5,355 nt of DNA, taken from JASFRS01 sp050114795 (lineage in GTDB: Bacteria; Pseudomonadota; Alphaproteobacteria; Sphingomonadales; CAKZYD01). Location of the stretch: the NCBI GenBank assembly GCA_050114795.1, contig JASFRS010000166.1, positions 1-5,355 on the forward strand, written 5' to 3'. The translations under genes were made by a program, and so were the position numbers. A model generated the notes under the pieces. That model saw only the letters and a list, made by a program, of their open reading frames with translations, did no database searches and had not been told where the DNA came from. How positions within the stretch are numbered: the first letter of the stretch is position 1; each line of letters starts with the position of its first letter. This document shows positions 1 through 5,024 of the stretch, in pieces.

Positions 1-1086
1 GAGGATGAAAGCGAAGGCATGGTGATGTTTTATTCCTCTGGCACCACCGGCTATCCAAAGGGGATTAAACGCAAGTTAGCAGGCAATCCCTATGGCACGC
101 CCGGCGTGTTGGAGGGTCTCATGCAGATGGCCTATGGGTTTAGCGCAGGCTCTGTCTACCTGTGTCCTGGCCCCTTATACCATGCAGCACCCCTCGCCTA
201 TTCCATGGGGACACAACGCCTCGGTGGTACTGTCGTCGTGATGGAAAAATTTGATCCTGAGAAAGTGCTGCAGTTAATAGAGCAATATCACATCACCCAT
301 GCGCAGTTTGTGCCGACACATTTCATCCGCATGCTCCACCTTGATGAAGCCACGCGGAACAAATACGACTTATCCTCTCTTCAAGCCGCCATCCATGCGG
401 CTGCTCCTTGCCCCGTTGAGGTTAAGGAGCAGATGATGGAATGGTGGGGACCAAAAATCTTTGAGTATTACGCTGGCTCAGAAGGCAATGGCTTCTGCAT
501 CGCAGGCCCGAAGGACTGGCTGGAACATAAAGGAACCGTGGGACGATCAATGTTGGGCCCTGTACATATTGTCGGCCCTGATGGTGAAGAGCTGGATGTT
601 GGCGAAGAAGGCCTAATCTATTTCGAAGGTACAGAACCCTTTGAATATCATAACGCCCCTGAAAAGACGAAGGAAGCATTCCACCCCAAAGGCTGGTCGA
701 CTTTGGGCGATATTGGCTATCTAGACGAAGACGGTTTTCTTTATCTCACCGACCGGAAAAGTCACATGATTATCTCAGGTGGGGTTAATATCTACCCGCA
801 GGAAGTGGAAAACGCGCTTGCCTTGCATAAGGCAATTGCGGACGTGGCCGTGATAGGTGTTCCAAATAGTGAATTCGGCGAAGAGGTAAAGGCCGTAATC
901 GAATTAAGAGATGAATATCAACCGTCCGACCAATTGGCTCAGGAAATCATTGCATTCAGCCGCGACCGGGTTGCGCATTATAAATGCCCAAAAACTGTTG
1001 ATTTCACGGACAGCCTACCACGCTTACCCAATGGTAAATTACTGAAAAGAGATTTGAGAAAACAATATTGGCACAGCCAAAATTAA
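1..1086 (+). CDS. Acyl-CoA synthetase (AMP-forming, ANL superfamily), 5' end cut by window edge
   Basis: The frame is open from base 1 to a TAA at 1084-1086, so 361 residues of the C-terminal part are present. Family members are usually about 500-550 residues, so roughly 150 N-terminal residues lie outside the window; the ATG at 19 is internal. The ATP/AMP-binding signature SSGTTGYPKG lies at fragment residues 12-21, the YYAGSEGNG adenylate motif at about 156-164, and the GDIGYLDEDGFLYLTDRK hinge region at about 236-253, with the ribose-binding Asp at about 237. The C-terminal LPNGK carries the likely adenylation lysine at about 346. Enzymes of this kind activate a carboxylate as an acyl-AMP and then form the CoA thioester in the cytoplasm. 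The overall style resembles FadD-like, bile-acid or steroid side-chain CoA ligases, but the substrate cannot be read from the sequence. All visible motifs are intact. A terminator follows directly, so this is the last gene of its transcript. Confidence 0.95.
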   Translation, partial: EDESEGMVMFYSSGTTGYPKGIKRKLAGNPYGTPGVLEGLMQMAYGFSAGSVYLCPGPLYHAAPLAYSMGTQRLGGTVVVMEKFDPEKVLQLIEQYHITHAQFVPTHFIRMLHLDEATRNKYDLSSLQAAIHAAAPCPVEVKEQMMEWWGPKIFEYYAGSEGNGFCIAGPKDWLEHKGTVGRSMLGPVHIVGPDGEELDVGEEGLIYFEGTEPFEYHNAPEKTKEAFHPKGWSTLGDIGYLDEDGFLYLTDRKSHMIISGGVNIYPQEVENALALHKAIADVAVIGVPNSEFGEEVKAVIELRDEYQPSDQLAQEIIAFSRDRVAHYKCPKTVDFTDSLPRLPNGKLLKRDLRKQYWHSQN

Positions 1087-1098
1087 ATCTTGGAAAAG

Positions 1099-1132
1099 AA
1101 AAGACCTGCCCGACCAGTCAGGCAGGTCTTTT
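1099..1132 (+). terminator. Rho-independent terminator of the acyl-CoA synthetase gene
   Basis: AAAAGACCTGCC at 1099-1110 and GGCAGGTCTTTT at 1121-1132 form a perfect 12-bp stem around a 10-nt loop. It starts 13 nt after the stop codon and ends in a T run. Because the 5' arm begins with four A residues, it could also work in the reverse direction. Confidence 0.9.
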
Positions 1133-1677
1133 CAACTCTTAAGCAACATAACAAATCGGAACAAGCCGATTGTTCATTCCGCTCCGGTTCACAAATCGCC
1201 CAGAAGGGGGGGATGGGGCGTATAATTCACCAAAACGGTTACACACATGCGCACAACGCTACTATCCGCAACACGGGTTAAAAAAAGAATTTGTTCATTG
1301 GATCCGACCCCAATTACGAATCAAGGCTACACAGATTCTGCATTAACTGCAATTGCAATAAAAAATTAACCAAAGATGTTTGTTATTGAAATTCGGGACT
1401 TTTTGATCCCTAAAGAGGGTATGTTTACCTTTTCACCAAAGGATTAAACCTACTCAGAGATAGGGAACTAAATGGTCCCAGATCTTGCCTCTTATGCTGC
1501 CAGAACAACTGAATACCAAAACTAACCATACTGGTTATATTAGAGATTGTAATTGGCGCCTTATTACCCCAAAGACGATTCGAAATTTCAATGGTAACTA
1601 AAAGGCAGAATAGCGGCCTAGTGATAAACGGAATGTGGTCTTTTTGAATAGCAGAGAAGCTTGAAACACTGATTAAA
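1133..1677. other. Gene-poor stretch, no supported gene
   Basis: No frame here shows a convincing start, ribosome site and protein-like composition together. Minor items seen: a 6-bp hairpin AATCGG/CCGATT at 1154-1171; a perfect TATAAT at 1221-1226 with no matching -35 box 16-18 bp upstream; and the motif GGATCCGACCCCAATT at 1300-1315. A 90-codon frame on the - strand (1425-1697) starts inside the hairpin downstream of peptide gene 1 and has no ribosome site. The base composition is more AT-rich than in the flanking ligase. This is probably ordinary intergenic or decayed DNA. Confidence 0.5.
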
Positions 1678-1729
1678 GCTAAGCAAGGGCCGTGCATTGC
1701 TGTACGGCCCTTAACTGTGTTTACGGAAG
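1678..1729. repeat. 52-bp perfect repeat, copy 1 (3' end and downstream hairpin of peptide gene 1)
   Basis: The bases from GCTAAGC at 1678 to GGAAG at 1729 are identical to 2285-2336. The repeat covers the last two codons of the peptide gene on the - strand, its TAA stop, an 8-nt spacer, the whole hairpin and 7 nt beyond it. Outside this block the two copies diverge, which suggests either recent conversion of this segment or constraint on it. Confidence 0.95.
1685..1712 (-). terminator. Hairpin downstream of peptide gene 1, likely terminator or 3' stabiliser
   Basis: On the - strand AAGGGCCGT pairs with ACGGCCCTT (9 bp). Past one A.C mismatch, two more pairs close a GCAA loop, which is a GNRA-type tetraloop. 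It begins 8 nt after the peptide stop codon. The tail is CTTGCTTAGC, so the U tract is weak; that makes it a poor textbook terminator, and it may instead define or protect the mRNA 3' end. The mismatch would be a G.U wobble in a + strand transcript, so action on the other strand is not excluded. Confidence 0.65.
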
Positions 1730-1852
1730 CCCTGCGCCTTCACTCGCGGCAGGTCTCCCGGTTCCTGAACCCGCAACTCCTCCGGCAACCGCCTGCAGTT
1801 CAGAAACGTTTAGCTTCTTCAACTCGTATTCTTTACGTTTTAATTTTCGCAT
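1721..1852 (-). CDS. Double-glycine leader peptide precursor, paralog 1 (43 aa)
   Basis: The frame reads from ATG at 1852 to TAA at 1721, preceded on the - strand by AGGGAGA four bases before the start, a plausible ribosome site. Residues 1-25 form a basic leader ending ELKKLNVSELQAVAGG. This has Leu at -12, Glu at -8, Leu at -7, Val at -4 and Gly-Gly at -2/-1, the standard double-glycine leader pattern recognised by C39-peptidase ABC transporters. Cleavage would release the 18-residue core VAGSGTGRPAASEGAGLP. The core has no cysteine and no aromatic residue and is rich in Gly and Ala. The paralog at 2328-2459 has the same length and is identical at 26 of 43 positions, including 12 of 18 core positions. 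No transporter or immunity gene is in the window. The role could be a secreted pheromone, a small bacteriocin or an unmodified secreted peptide; the sequence does not decide which. Confidence 0.85.
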   Translation of the reverse strand: MRKLKRKEYELKKLNVSELQAVAGGVAGSGTGRPAASEGAGLP

Positions 1853-1884
1853 GAATCTCCCTTTTCAATGCGATATTGAAGACA

Positions 1885-1903
1885 GACGATAAAGATTATC
1901 GTC
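1885..1903. promoter_or_regulatory. Operator-like palindrome upstream of peptide gene 1
   Basis: GACGATAA-AGA-TTATCGTC is a perfect 8-bp inverted repeat with a 3-bp centre, starting 33 bp upstream of the peptide start. On the - strand it contains GATAAT, a 5 of 6 match to a -10 box, so a bound protein could block the promoter. No good -35 box sits at the right distance. A second inverted repeat, TTCAAT/ATTGAA (1864-1880), lies between it and the gene, and TAATC-G-GATTA (1916-1926) lies just beyond. It could equally be a hairpin in the 5' untranslated RNA. Confidence 0.5.
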
Positions 1904-2284
1904 CACTAAACAGCGTAATCGGATTAATCATGTTATTTCAAATAGAACACAGATCTTGACTAGACACTCAAAAATACAAGGGGCGAAAAGTCCTACATAA
2001 AAATCCAAAAAGTATTTTAAACCAGTGTGTTATAGATGTTTTTTGTTTTATGAAAGTACAAGAACTCTATTGAAATTCATCAACAATGGCGCTTATAGTT
2101 TCTGCCCGCCCTCACCGCATCAATTAGATATTTTGCTCGAATCAGCTAAATTCAAACTCGGAGGCGCAATATTGTTTTACACAGTGCCTCCATCTTGGAG
2201 TTGCACTGTGAGCCATGTAACTCCTAACAAAAAGCTCTAAACTAGGTTTTTCAAAAATCGGTGGGGATCAGAATACGAGCAATT
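1904..2284. other. Spacer between the two peptide genes, no supported gene
   Basis: This stretch of about 380 bp contains the upstream region of peptide gene 1 and a cluster of inverted repeats near its right end (listed separately). The 71-codon + frame starting with GTG at 2025 has no ribosome site, and its cysteine- and phenylalanine-rich product looks non-coding. No third copy of the double-glycine peptide is visible on either strand. Confidence 0.5.
2160..2224. other. Cluster of overlapping inverted repeats, possible structured RNA
   Basis: CACAGTGC (2180-2187) pairs with GCACTGTG (2203-2210). Inside it CTCCA (2188-2192) pairs with TGGAG (2196-2200) around a 3-nt loop, giving a 13-pair hairpin with one 2-nt bulge. 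GGAGGC (2160-2165) can instead pair with GCCTCC (2186-2191), and GGAGTT (2197-2202) with AACTCC (2219-2224). Each of these uses bases needed by the central hairpin, so the folds are mutually exclusive. CAATATTG inside is also a palindrome. The strand and function are unknown; no known RNA family was recognised. Confidence 0.4.
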
Positions 2285-2336
2285 GCTAAGCAAGGGCCGT
2301 GCATTGCTGTACGGCCCTTAACTGTGTTTACGGAAG
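2285..2336. repeat. 52-bp perfect repeat, copy 2 (3' end and downstream hairpin of peptide gene 2)
   Basis: Identical to 1678-1729 in the same orientation, 607 bp away. Similarity continues less perfectly through the core-coding part of the peptide gene and is lost in the leader-coding part and upstream. This fits tandem duplication of a whole peptide gene followed by divergence of the 5' part. Confidence 0.95.
2292..2319 (-). terminator. Hairpin downstream of peptide gene 2, likely terminator or 3' stabiliser
   Basis: Same hairpin as at 1685-1712, base for base, beginning 8 nt after the stop codon of the second peptide gene. Here the 3' tail continues CTTGCTTAGCAATTG, again without a proper U run. 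Exact conservation in both copies, including the A.C mismatch, argues that the structure belongs to the peptide gene unit. Confidence 0.65.
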
Positions 2337-2459
2337 TCCTGTGCCTTCACCCGCGGCAGGTTTCCCGGTCCCGTTACCGACATCCCCACCAACAACAGCT
2401 TTCAACTCTTCAGCACAAAGCTCTCTCAACTCAAATTCTTTACGATTAGATTTTTGCAT
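2328..2459 (-). CDS. Double-glycine leader peptide precursor, paralog 2 (43 aa)
   Basis: The frame reads from ATG at 2459 to TAA at 2328. A strong ribosome site, GGAGGGG, lies 5 nt before the start, which fixes the start codon. The 25-residue leader ends ELRELCAEELKAVVGG, with Leu -12, Glu -8, Leu -7, Val -4 and Gly-Gly, again the standard double-glycine pattern. The predicted 18-residue core is DVGNGTGKPAAGEGTGLP. The only cysteine is in the leader (residue 15), so disulfide or thioether chemistry in the core is unlikely. The core shared with paralog 1 reads G-x-G-T-G-[RK]-P-A-A-x-E-G-x-G-L-P, more uniform than expected for bacteriocins under diversifying selection. Export and trimming would need a C39-peptidase ABC transporter from elsewhere in the genome. 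It is transcribed away from thiC. Confidence 0.88.
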   Translation of the reverse strand: MQKSNRKEFELRELCAEELKAVVGGDVGNGTGKPAAGEGTGLP

Positions 2460-2487
2460 GTTTACCCCTCCATTTTTATCATGCACA

Positions 2488-2504
2488 GTGACGTTTAACG
2501 TCAC
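2488..2504. promoter_or_regulatory. Palindrome GTGACGTT-T-AACGTCAC upstream of peptide gene 2
   Basis: A perfect 8-bp inverted repeat around a single T, starting 29 bp upstream of the peptide 2 start codon, in the same position as the palindrome before peptide gene 1. It has outer half-sites TGAC and GTCAC. It may be an operator or a 5' leader hairpin of the peptide mRNA. Confidence 0.5.
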
Positions 2505-2660
2505 ACGAAGAAATTAATGAAATTGCATGTAATTTCAAGTAGATTAATAACAATAATATTTATTAAAAACTGAATAAAATTTTATCTTTATTTACTAAAA
2601 ACAAAAAATCATAAAAACACAATGACTTAAAGTCACAATTAATAAAAAATGGTATACTTT
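2505..2660. other. Very AT-rich tract upstream of peptide gene 2
   Basis: Bases 2511-2650 are dominated by A and T runs and far more AT-rich than either flanking gene. Promoter-like hexamers occur on both strands, including TATACT at 2653-2658 on the + strand, but so many match by chance that none can be singled out. Such a tract often serves as an UP element or a target for xenogeneic silencers. No ORF is supported. Confidence 0.55.
2623..2635. promoter_or_regulatory. Palindrome TGAC-TTAAA-GTCA
   Basis: A perfect inverted repeat, TGACTT/AAGTCA around one A, followed by C. It has the same half-sites as the palindromes at 2488-2504 and 2908-2920, and sits about 17 bp upstream of the TATACT at 2653-2658, where a -35 box would be. 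Possible binding site for the same regulator. Confidence 0.35.
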
Positions 2661-2907
2661 CGACAACCAAACTATCTTTTCTTTCTACGAAAAATATCGG
2701 ATCACTTGCAATTTTTTATTCCCATTTTCAAATGATTCGACCTGTTTGAGCCGAATTATAAAGACCGTCTTCCACCAGAACGCCTTCCTCGTTGTCATCA
2801 ACAAAAAAGCTTCACCTTGAATTAGGCAGCACTCCAGCCTTTAAATCCCTTAATATTTCTCTTCATTTATTCATCAAACAGACGGATGTCAGTGAAATTT
2901 AACGCTT
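2661..2907. other. Gene-poor stretch upstream of thiC
   Basis: No gene can be supported. One - strand frame (2728-2865) reads like protein in two short segments separated by a TGA stop, with good purine-first codon periodicity, and may be the remnant of a decayed gene. On the + strand a frame without a start codon is open from before 2660 to the TGA at 2818-2820 and has no ribosome site. Confidence 0.4.
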
Positions 2908-2920
2908 TGACTTGGCGTCA
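2908..2920. promoter_or_regulatory. Palindrome TGAC-TTGGC-GTCA overlapping the thiC -35 region
   Basis: TGAC at 2908-2911 and GTCA at 2917-2920 are separated by 5 bp, as in the site at 2623-2635, and again followed by C. The spacer includes most of the proposed -35 hexamer of thiC, so a bound protein could affect thiC transcription. It could also be a coincidence of the TTGAC-like promoter bases. Confidence 0.3.
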
Positions 2921-2940
2921 CCCTGCCATTGCGTTATAGA
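2912..2940 (+). promoter_or_regulatory. Probable sigma-70-type promoter of thiC
   Basis: TTGGCG (2912-2917) and TATAGA (2935-2940) each match 4 of 6 consensus bases and are 17 bp apart. The predicted transcription start, around 2947, lies just before the TPP riboswitch, as expected for a riboswitch-controlled leader. TTGACT at 2907-2912 is a better -35 hexamer but would give a 22-bp spacer. Confidence 0.55.
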
Positions 2941-2949
2941 AACATTACG

Positions 2950-3040
2950 TTCCAAGGGGTGCCGGACAGGTCCGGCTGAGAGGTAAATAACCAACCCTTT
3001 GAACCTGATCCGGGTTATACCGGCGAAGGGACTGGGACAT
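2950..3040 (+). ncRNA. TPP riboswitch (thi box) in the thiC leader
   Basis: The conserved blocks of the thiamin pyrophosphate aptamer are present in order. They are GGGGTGCC at 2956-2963; a hairpin GCCGGA/TCCGGC with loop CAGG (2961-2976); CTGAGA at 2976-2981; and ACCCTTTGAACCTGATC at 2994-3010. Then come a CCGG/CCGG stem (3010-3023) and GCGAAGGGA ending near 3031. CCCTT (2995-2999) pairs with AAGGG (3026-3030). The aptamer senses thiamin pyrophosphate and lowers expression of the gene after it. The boundaries are approximate, because the outer P1 stem is short. Confidence 0.95.
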
Positions 3041-3058
3041 GGGCCAAATTTTAGGCCC
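3041..3058 (+). promoter_or_regulatory. Hairpin after the TPP aptamer, possible expression platform
   Basis: GGGCC (3041-3045) pairs with GGCCC (3054-3058) around an 8-nt AT loop, followed by TTAATT. It directly abuts the aptamer and could act as a weak terminator. The short stem and lack of a U run make that uncertain. No strong complement to the thiC ribosome site was found nearby. Confidence 0.35.
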
Positions 3059-3110
3059 TTAATTCCAATTCTTTAGCCAATTCTCGTTCAGGTTCAACAC
3101 GCTGACATTT

Positions 3111-3116
3111 GGGAGA
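3111..3116 (+). promoter_or_regulatory. thiC ribosome binding site GGGAGA
   Basis: GGGAG at 3111-3115 is 7 nt before the ATG at 3123, ideal spacing. This supports ATG 3123 over the in-frame TTG at 3117, which would overlap the site too closely. Confidence 0.8.
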
Positions 3117-3122
3117 TTGGTC

Positions 3123-4967
3123 ATGAACAAAGCATTGGATAAGAAAGACTTCTCTGTCACCACCGGTGCCTTACCTGCCAGCCGCAAGGTTTATAAAAGC
3201 GGTGAAATTCACAAAGACATTCGCGTTCCCATGCGGGAAATTGACCTGCACCCCACCGCTAATGAGCCGCCTGTTACTGTCTATGACACATCAGGCCTTT
3301 ACTCAGACCCAGATGCAAGCATCGATATTTACAAAGGTCTTCCCCGCCTGCGTGAGGACTGGATCGTCGCGCGCGGTGATGTGGAAGCTTATGATGGCCG
3401 CCCTGCAAAGCCCGAAGACAATGGCAATGTAGAAGAAAAATTCCTAGTTCCGGAATTCCCAGCCAAACACCGCCCTTATCGTGCGAAAGCTGGCAAGACA
3501 GTAACGCAAATGGCCTATGCTAAAGCAGGCATCGTCACACCGGAGATGGAATATATCGCCATCCGTGAAAATCTGGGACGCAAGGCTTTAAAGGAAAAAA
3601 TGGAGCGTGATGGGGAGTCCTTTGGTGCTGAGATCCCTGATTTCATCACGCCTGAATTCGTCCGCGATGAAGTCGCCAAAGGCCGGGCCATCATTCCTGC
3701 TAATATCAATCACCCGGAAACCGAGCCTATGATTATTGGCCGGAACTTCCTGGTCAAAATCAATGCGAACATTGGCAATTCTGCGGTCACATCTTCTGTC
3801 GCAGAAGAAGTGGACAAGATGGTTTGGGCCACCCGCTGGGGCGCGGACACCATTATGGATTTGTCTACAGGCCGGAACATCCACAATATTCGTGAGTGGA
3901 TCATTCGCAACTCCCCTACTCCAATTGGAACTGTTCCGATTTATCAGGCTTTGGAAAAAGTCGGTGGGATTGCTGAAGATCTGACCTGGGAAGTCTTCCG
4001 CGACACATTGATTGAGCAGGCTGAACAAGGCGTCGATTATTTCACCATTCATGCTGGCGTCCGTTTGGCCTATGTGCCTTTAACCGCAGAGCGTACGACA
4101 GGCATTGTCTCACGCGGTGGCTCCATCATGGCGAAATGGTGCCTAGCCCATCATAAAGAAAGCTTCCTCTATGAGCATTTCGAGGAAATCTGCGACATCT
4201 GCGCGGCTTATGATGTGAGCTTCTCTTTGGGTGATGGCCTACGCCCGGGCTCTATCGCGGACGCCAATGACCGCGCGCAATTTGCAGAGCTTGAAACCCT
4301 TGGCGAACTCACACAAATTGCCTGGAAGAAAGATTGCCAAGTCATGATCGAAGGCCCGGGCCATGTGCCCATGCATAAGATCAAAGAGAATATGGACAAG
4401 CAACTGCGCGAATGCGGCGAAGCCCCCTTCTATACGCTTGGCCCGCTCACGACCGATATCGCGCCGGGTTATGACCATATTACATCAGGCATTGGTGCCG
4501 CGATGATTGGCTGGTTTGGGACAGCCATGCTTTGCTATGTCACGCCGAAAGAACATTTAGGGCTCCCCAACAGGGACGACGTAAAAGTTGGTGTGGTCAC
4601 CTATAAGATCGCCGCCCACGCCGCTGATCTGGCTAAAGGCCACCCTGCTGCGCAAATTCGCGATGATGCGCTGTCACGGGCGCGTTTTGAATTCCGTTGG
4701 GAAGATCAGTTTAATCTGGCCCTCGATCCTGAAACGGCGCGGGACTTCCATGATCAGACGCTTCCAAAAGAAGCTCATAAAGTCGCTCATTTCTGTTCCA
4801 TGTGTGGCCCGAAATTCTGCTCCATGCGGATATCTCAGGACATCCGTGATGCTGCCCGCGGTCAAAATGATGCGGATATGAGTACGAAAGAGGCTGAACA
4901 AGGCATGGCTGAAAAAGCTAAAGAATTTAAAAAACTTGGAAGTCAGATTTATTTAGACAAGGAATAA
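3123..4967 (+). CDS. thiC: Phosphomethylpyrimidine synthase ThiC
   Basis: The product has 614 residues from ATG 3123, a usual length for bacterial ThiC. This radical SAM enzyme converts aminoimidazole ribotide to hydroxymethylpyrimidine phosphate, the pyrimidine half of thiamin. The C-terminal iron-sulfur motif CSMCGPKFC (CX2CX4C) places the three cluster ligands at Cys558, Cys561 and Cys566. Other family blocks are present: NANIGNSAV, MWATRWGADT-like MVWATRWGADTIMDLSTGR, GSIMAKW, SLGDGLRPGS and MIEGPGHVPMHKI, with no gaps or internal stops. The N-terminal part, with TTGALPASRKVY and IRVPMREI, is the accessory ThiC domain in an alphaproteobacterial style. Expression is controlled by the TPP riboswitch upstream. 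A strong terminator begins 22 nt after the stop, so thiC is probably monocistronic; the other thiamin genes must be elsewhere. Confidence 0.98.
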   Translation: MNKALDKKDFSVTTGALPASRKVYKSGEIHKDIRVPMREIDLHPTANEPPVTVYDTSGLYSDPDASIDIYKGLPRLREDWIVARGDVEAYDGRPAKPEDNGNVEEKFLVPEFPAKHRPYRAKAGKTVTQMAYAKAGIVTPEMEYIAIRENLGRKALKEKMERDGESFGAEIPDFITPEFVRDEVAKGRAIIPANINHPETEPMIIGRNFLVKINANIGNSAVTSSVAEEVDKMVWATRWGADTIMDLSTGRNIHNIREWIIRNSPTPIGTVPIYQALEKVGGIAEDLTWEVFRDTLIEQAEQGVDYFTIHAGVRLAYVPLTAERTTGIVSRGGSIMAKWCLAHHKESFLYEHFEEICDICAAYDVSFSLGDGLRPGSIADANDRAQFAELETLGELTQIAWKKDCQVMIEGPGHVPMHKIKENMDKQLRECGEAPFYTLGPLTTDIAPGYDHITSGIGAAMIGWFGTAMLCYVTPKEHLGLPNRDDVKVGVVTYKIAAHAADLAKGHPAAQIRDDALSRARFEFRWEDQFNLALDPETARDFHDQTLPKEAHKVAHFCSMCGPKFCSMRISQDIRDAARGQNDADMSTKEAEQGMAEKAKEFKKLGSQIYLDKE

Positions 4968-4988
4968 GTCGACATCTCATAAGTATAT

Positions 4989-5024
4989 AAAGGCGGGCAG
5001 AAATTTTCTTGGCCCGCCTTTATT
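4989..5024 (+). terminator. Strong rho-independent terminator after thiC, possibly bidirectional
   Basis: AAAGGCGGGC (4989-4998) and GCCCGCCTTT (5012-5021) form a perfect 10-bp GC-rich stem with a 13-nt loop, followed by TATTTTATT on the + side. On the - side the stem is followed by TTTATATACTT, so it can also end transcripts of the convergent broken gene, whose stop codon is at 5025-5027. Confidence 0.92.

Noticed and set aside
1221..1226. Perfect TATAAT on the + strand
   Set aside because: No acceptable -35 hexamer at 16-18 bp and no gene downstream on that strand.
1247..1369. 40-codon + strand frame beginning MRTTLLSATRVKKR
   Set aside because: No ribosome site, no leader or domain features, and no paralog nearby.
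1425..1697. 90-codon open frame on the - strand downstream of peptide gene 1
   Set aside because: Its ATG is in the 3' arm of the hairpin, it has no ribosome site, and the product shows no recognisable domain. Probably chance openness in AT-rich DNA.
1692..1892. + strand frame opposite peptide gene 1, with a similar frame at 2299-2517 opposite peptide gene 2, both starting MHCCTALNCVYGSP
   Set aside because: Their similarity simply reflects the duplicated - strand peptide genes. The start lies inside the hairpin and there is no ribosome site, whereas the - strand has ribosome sites, matching lengths and a known leader motif.
2025..2240. 71-codon + strand frame beginning with GTG
   Set aside because: No ribosome site, cysteine- and phenylalanine-rich composition, and overlap with the inverted-repeat cluster. 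Not supported.
3117..3122. Upstream TTG start for ThiC
   Set aside because: It begins 1 nt after GGGAGA, too close for initiation; ATG 3123 has ideal spacing.
3588..4052. 154-codon - strand frame inside thiC
   Set aside because: Shadow of the certain thiC coding frame.
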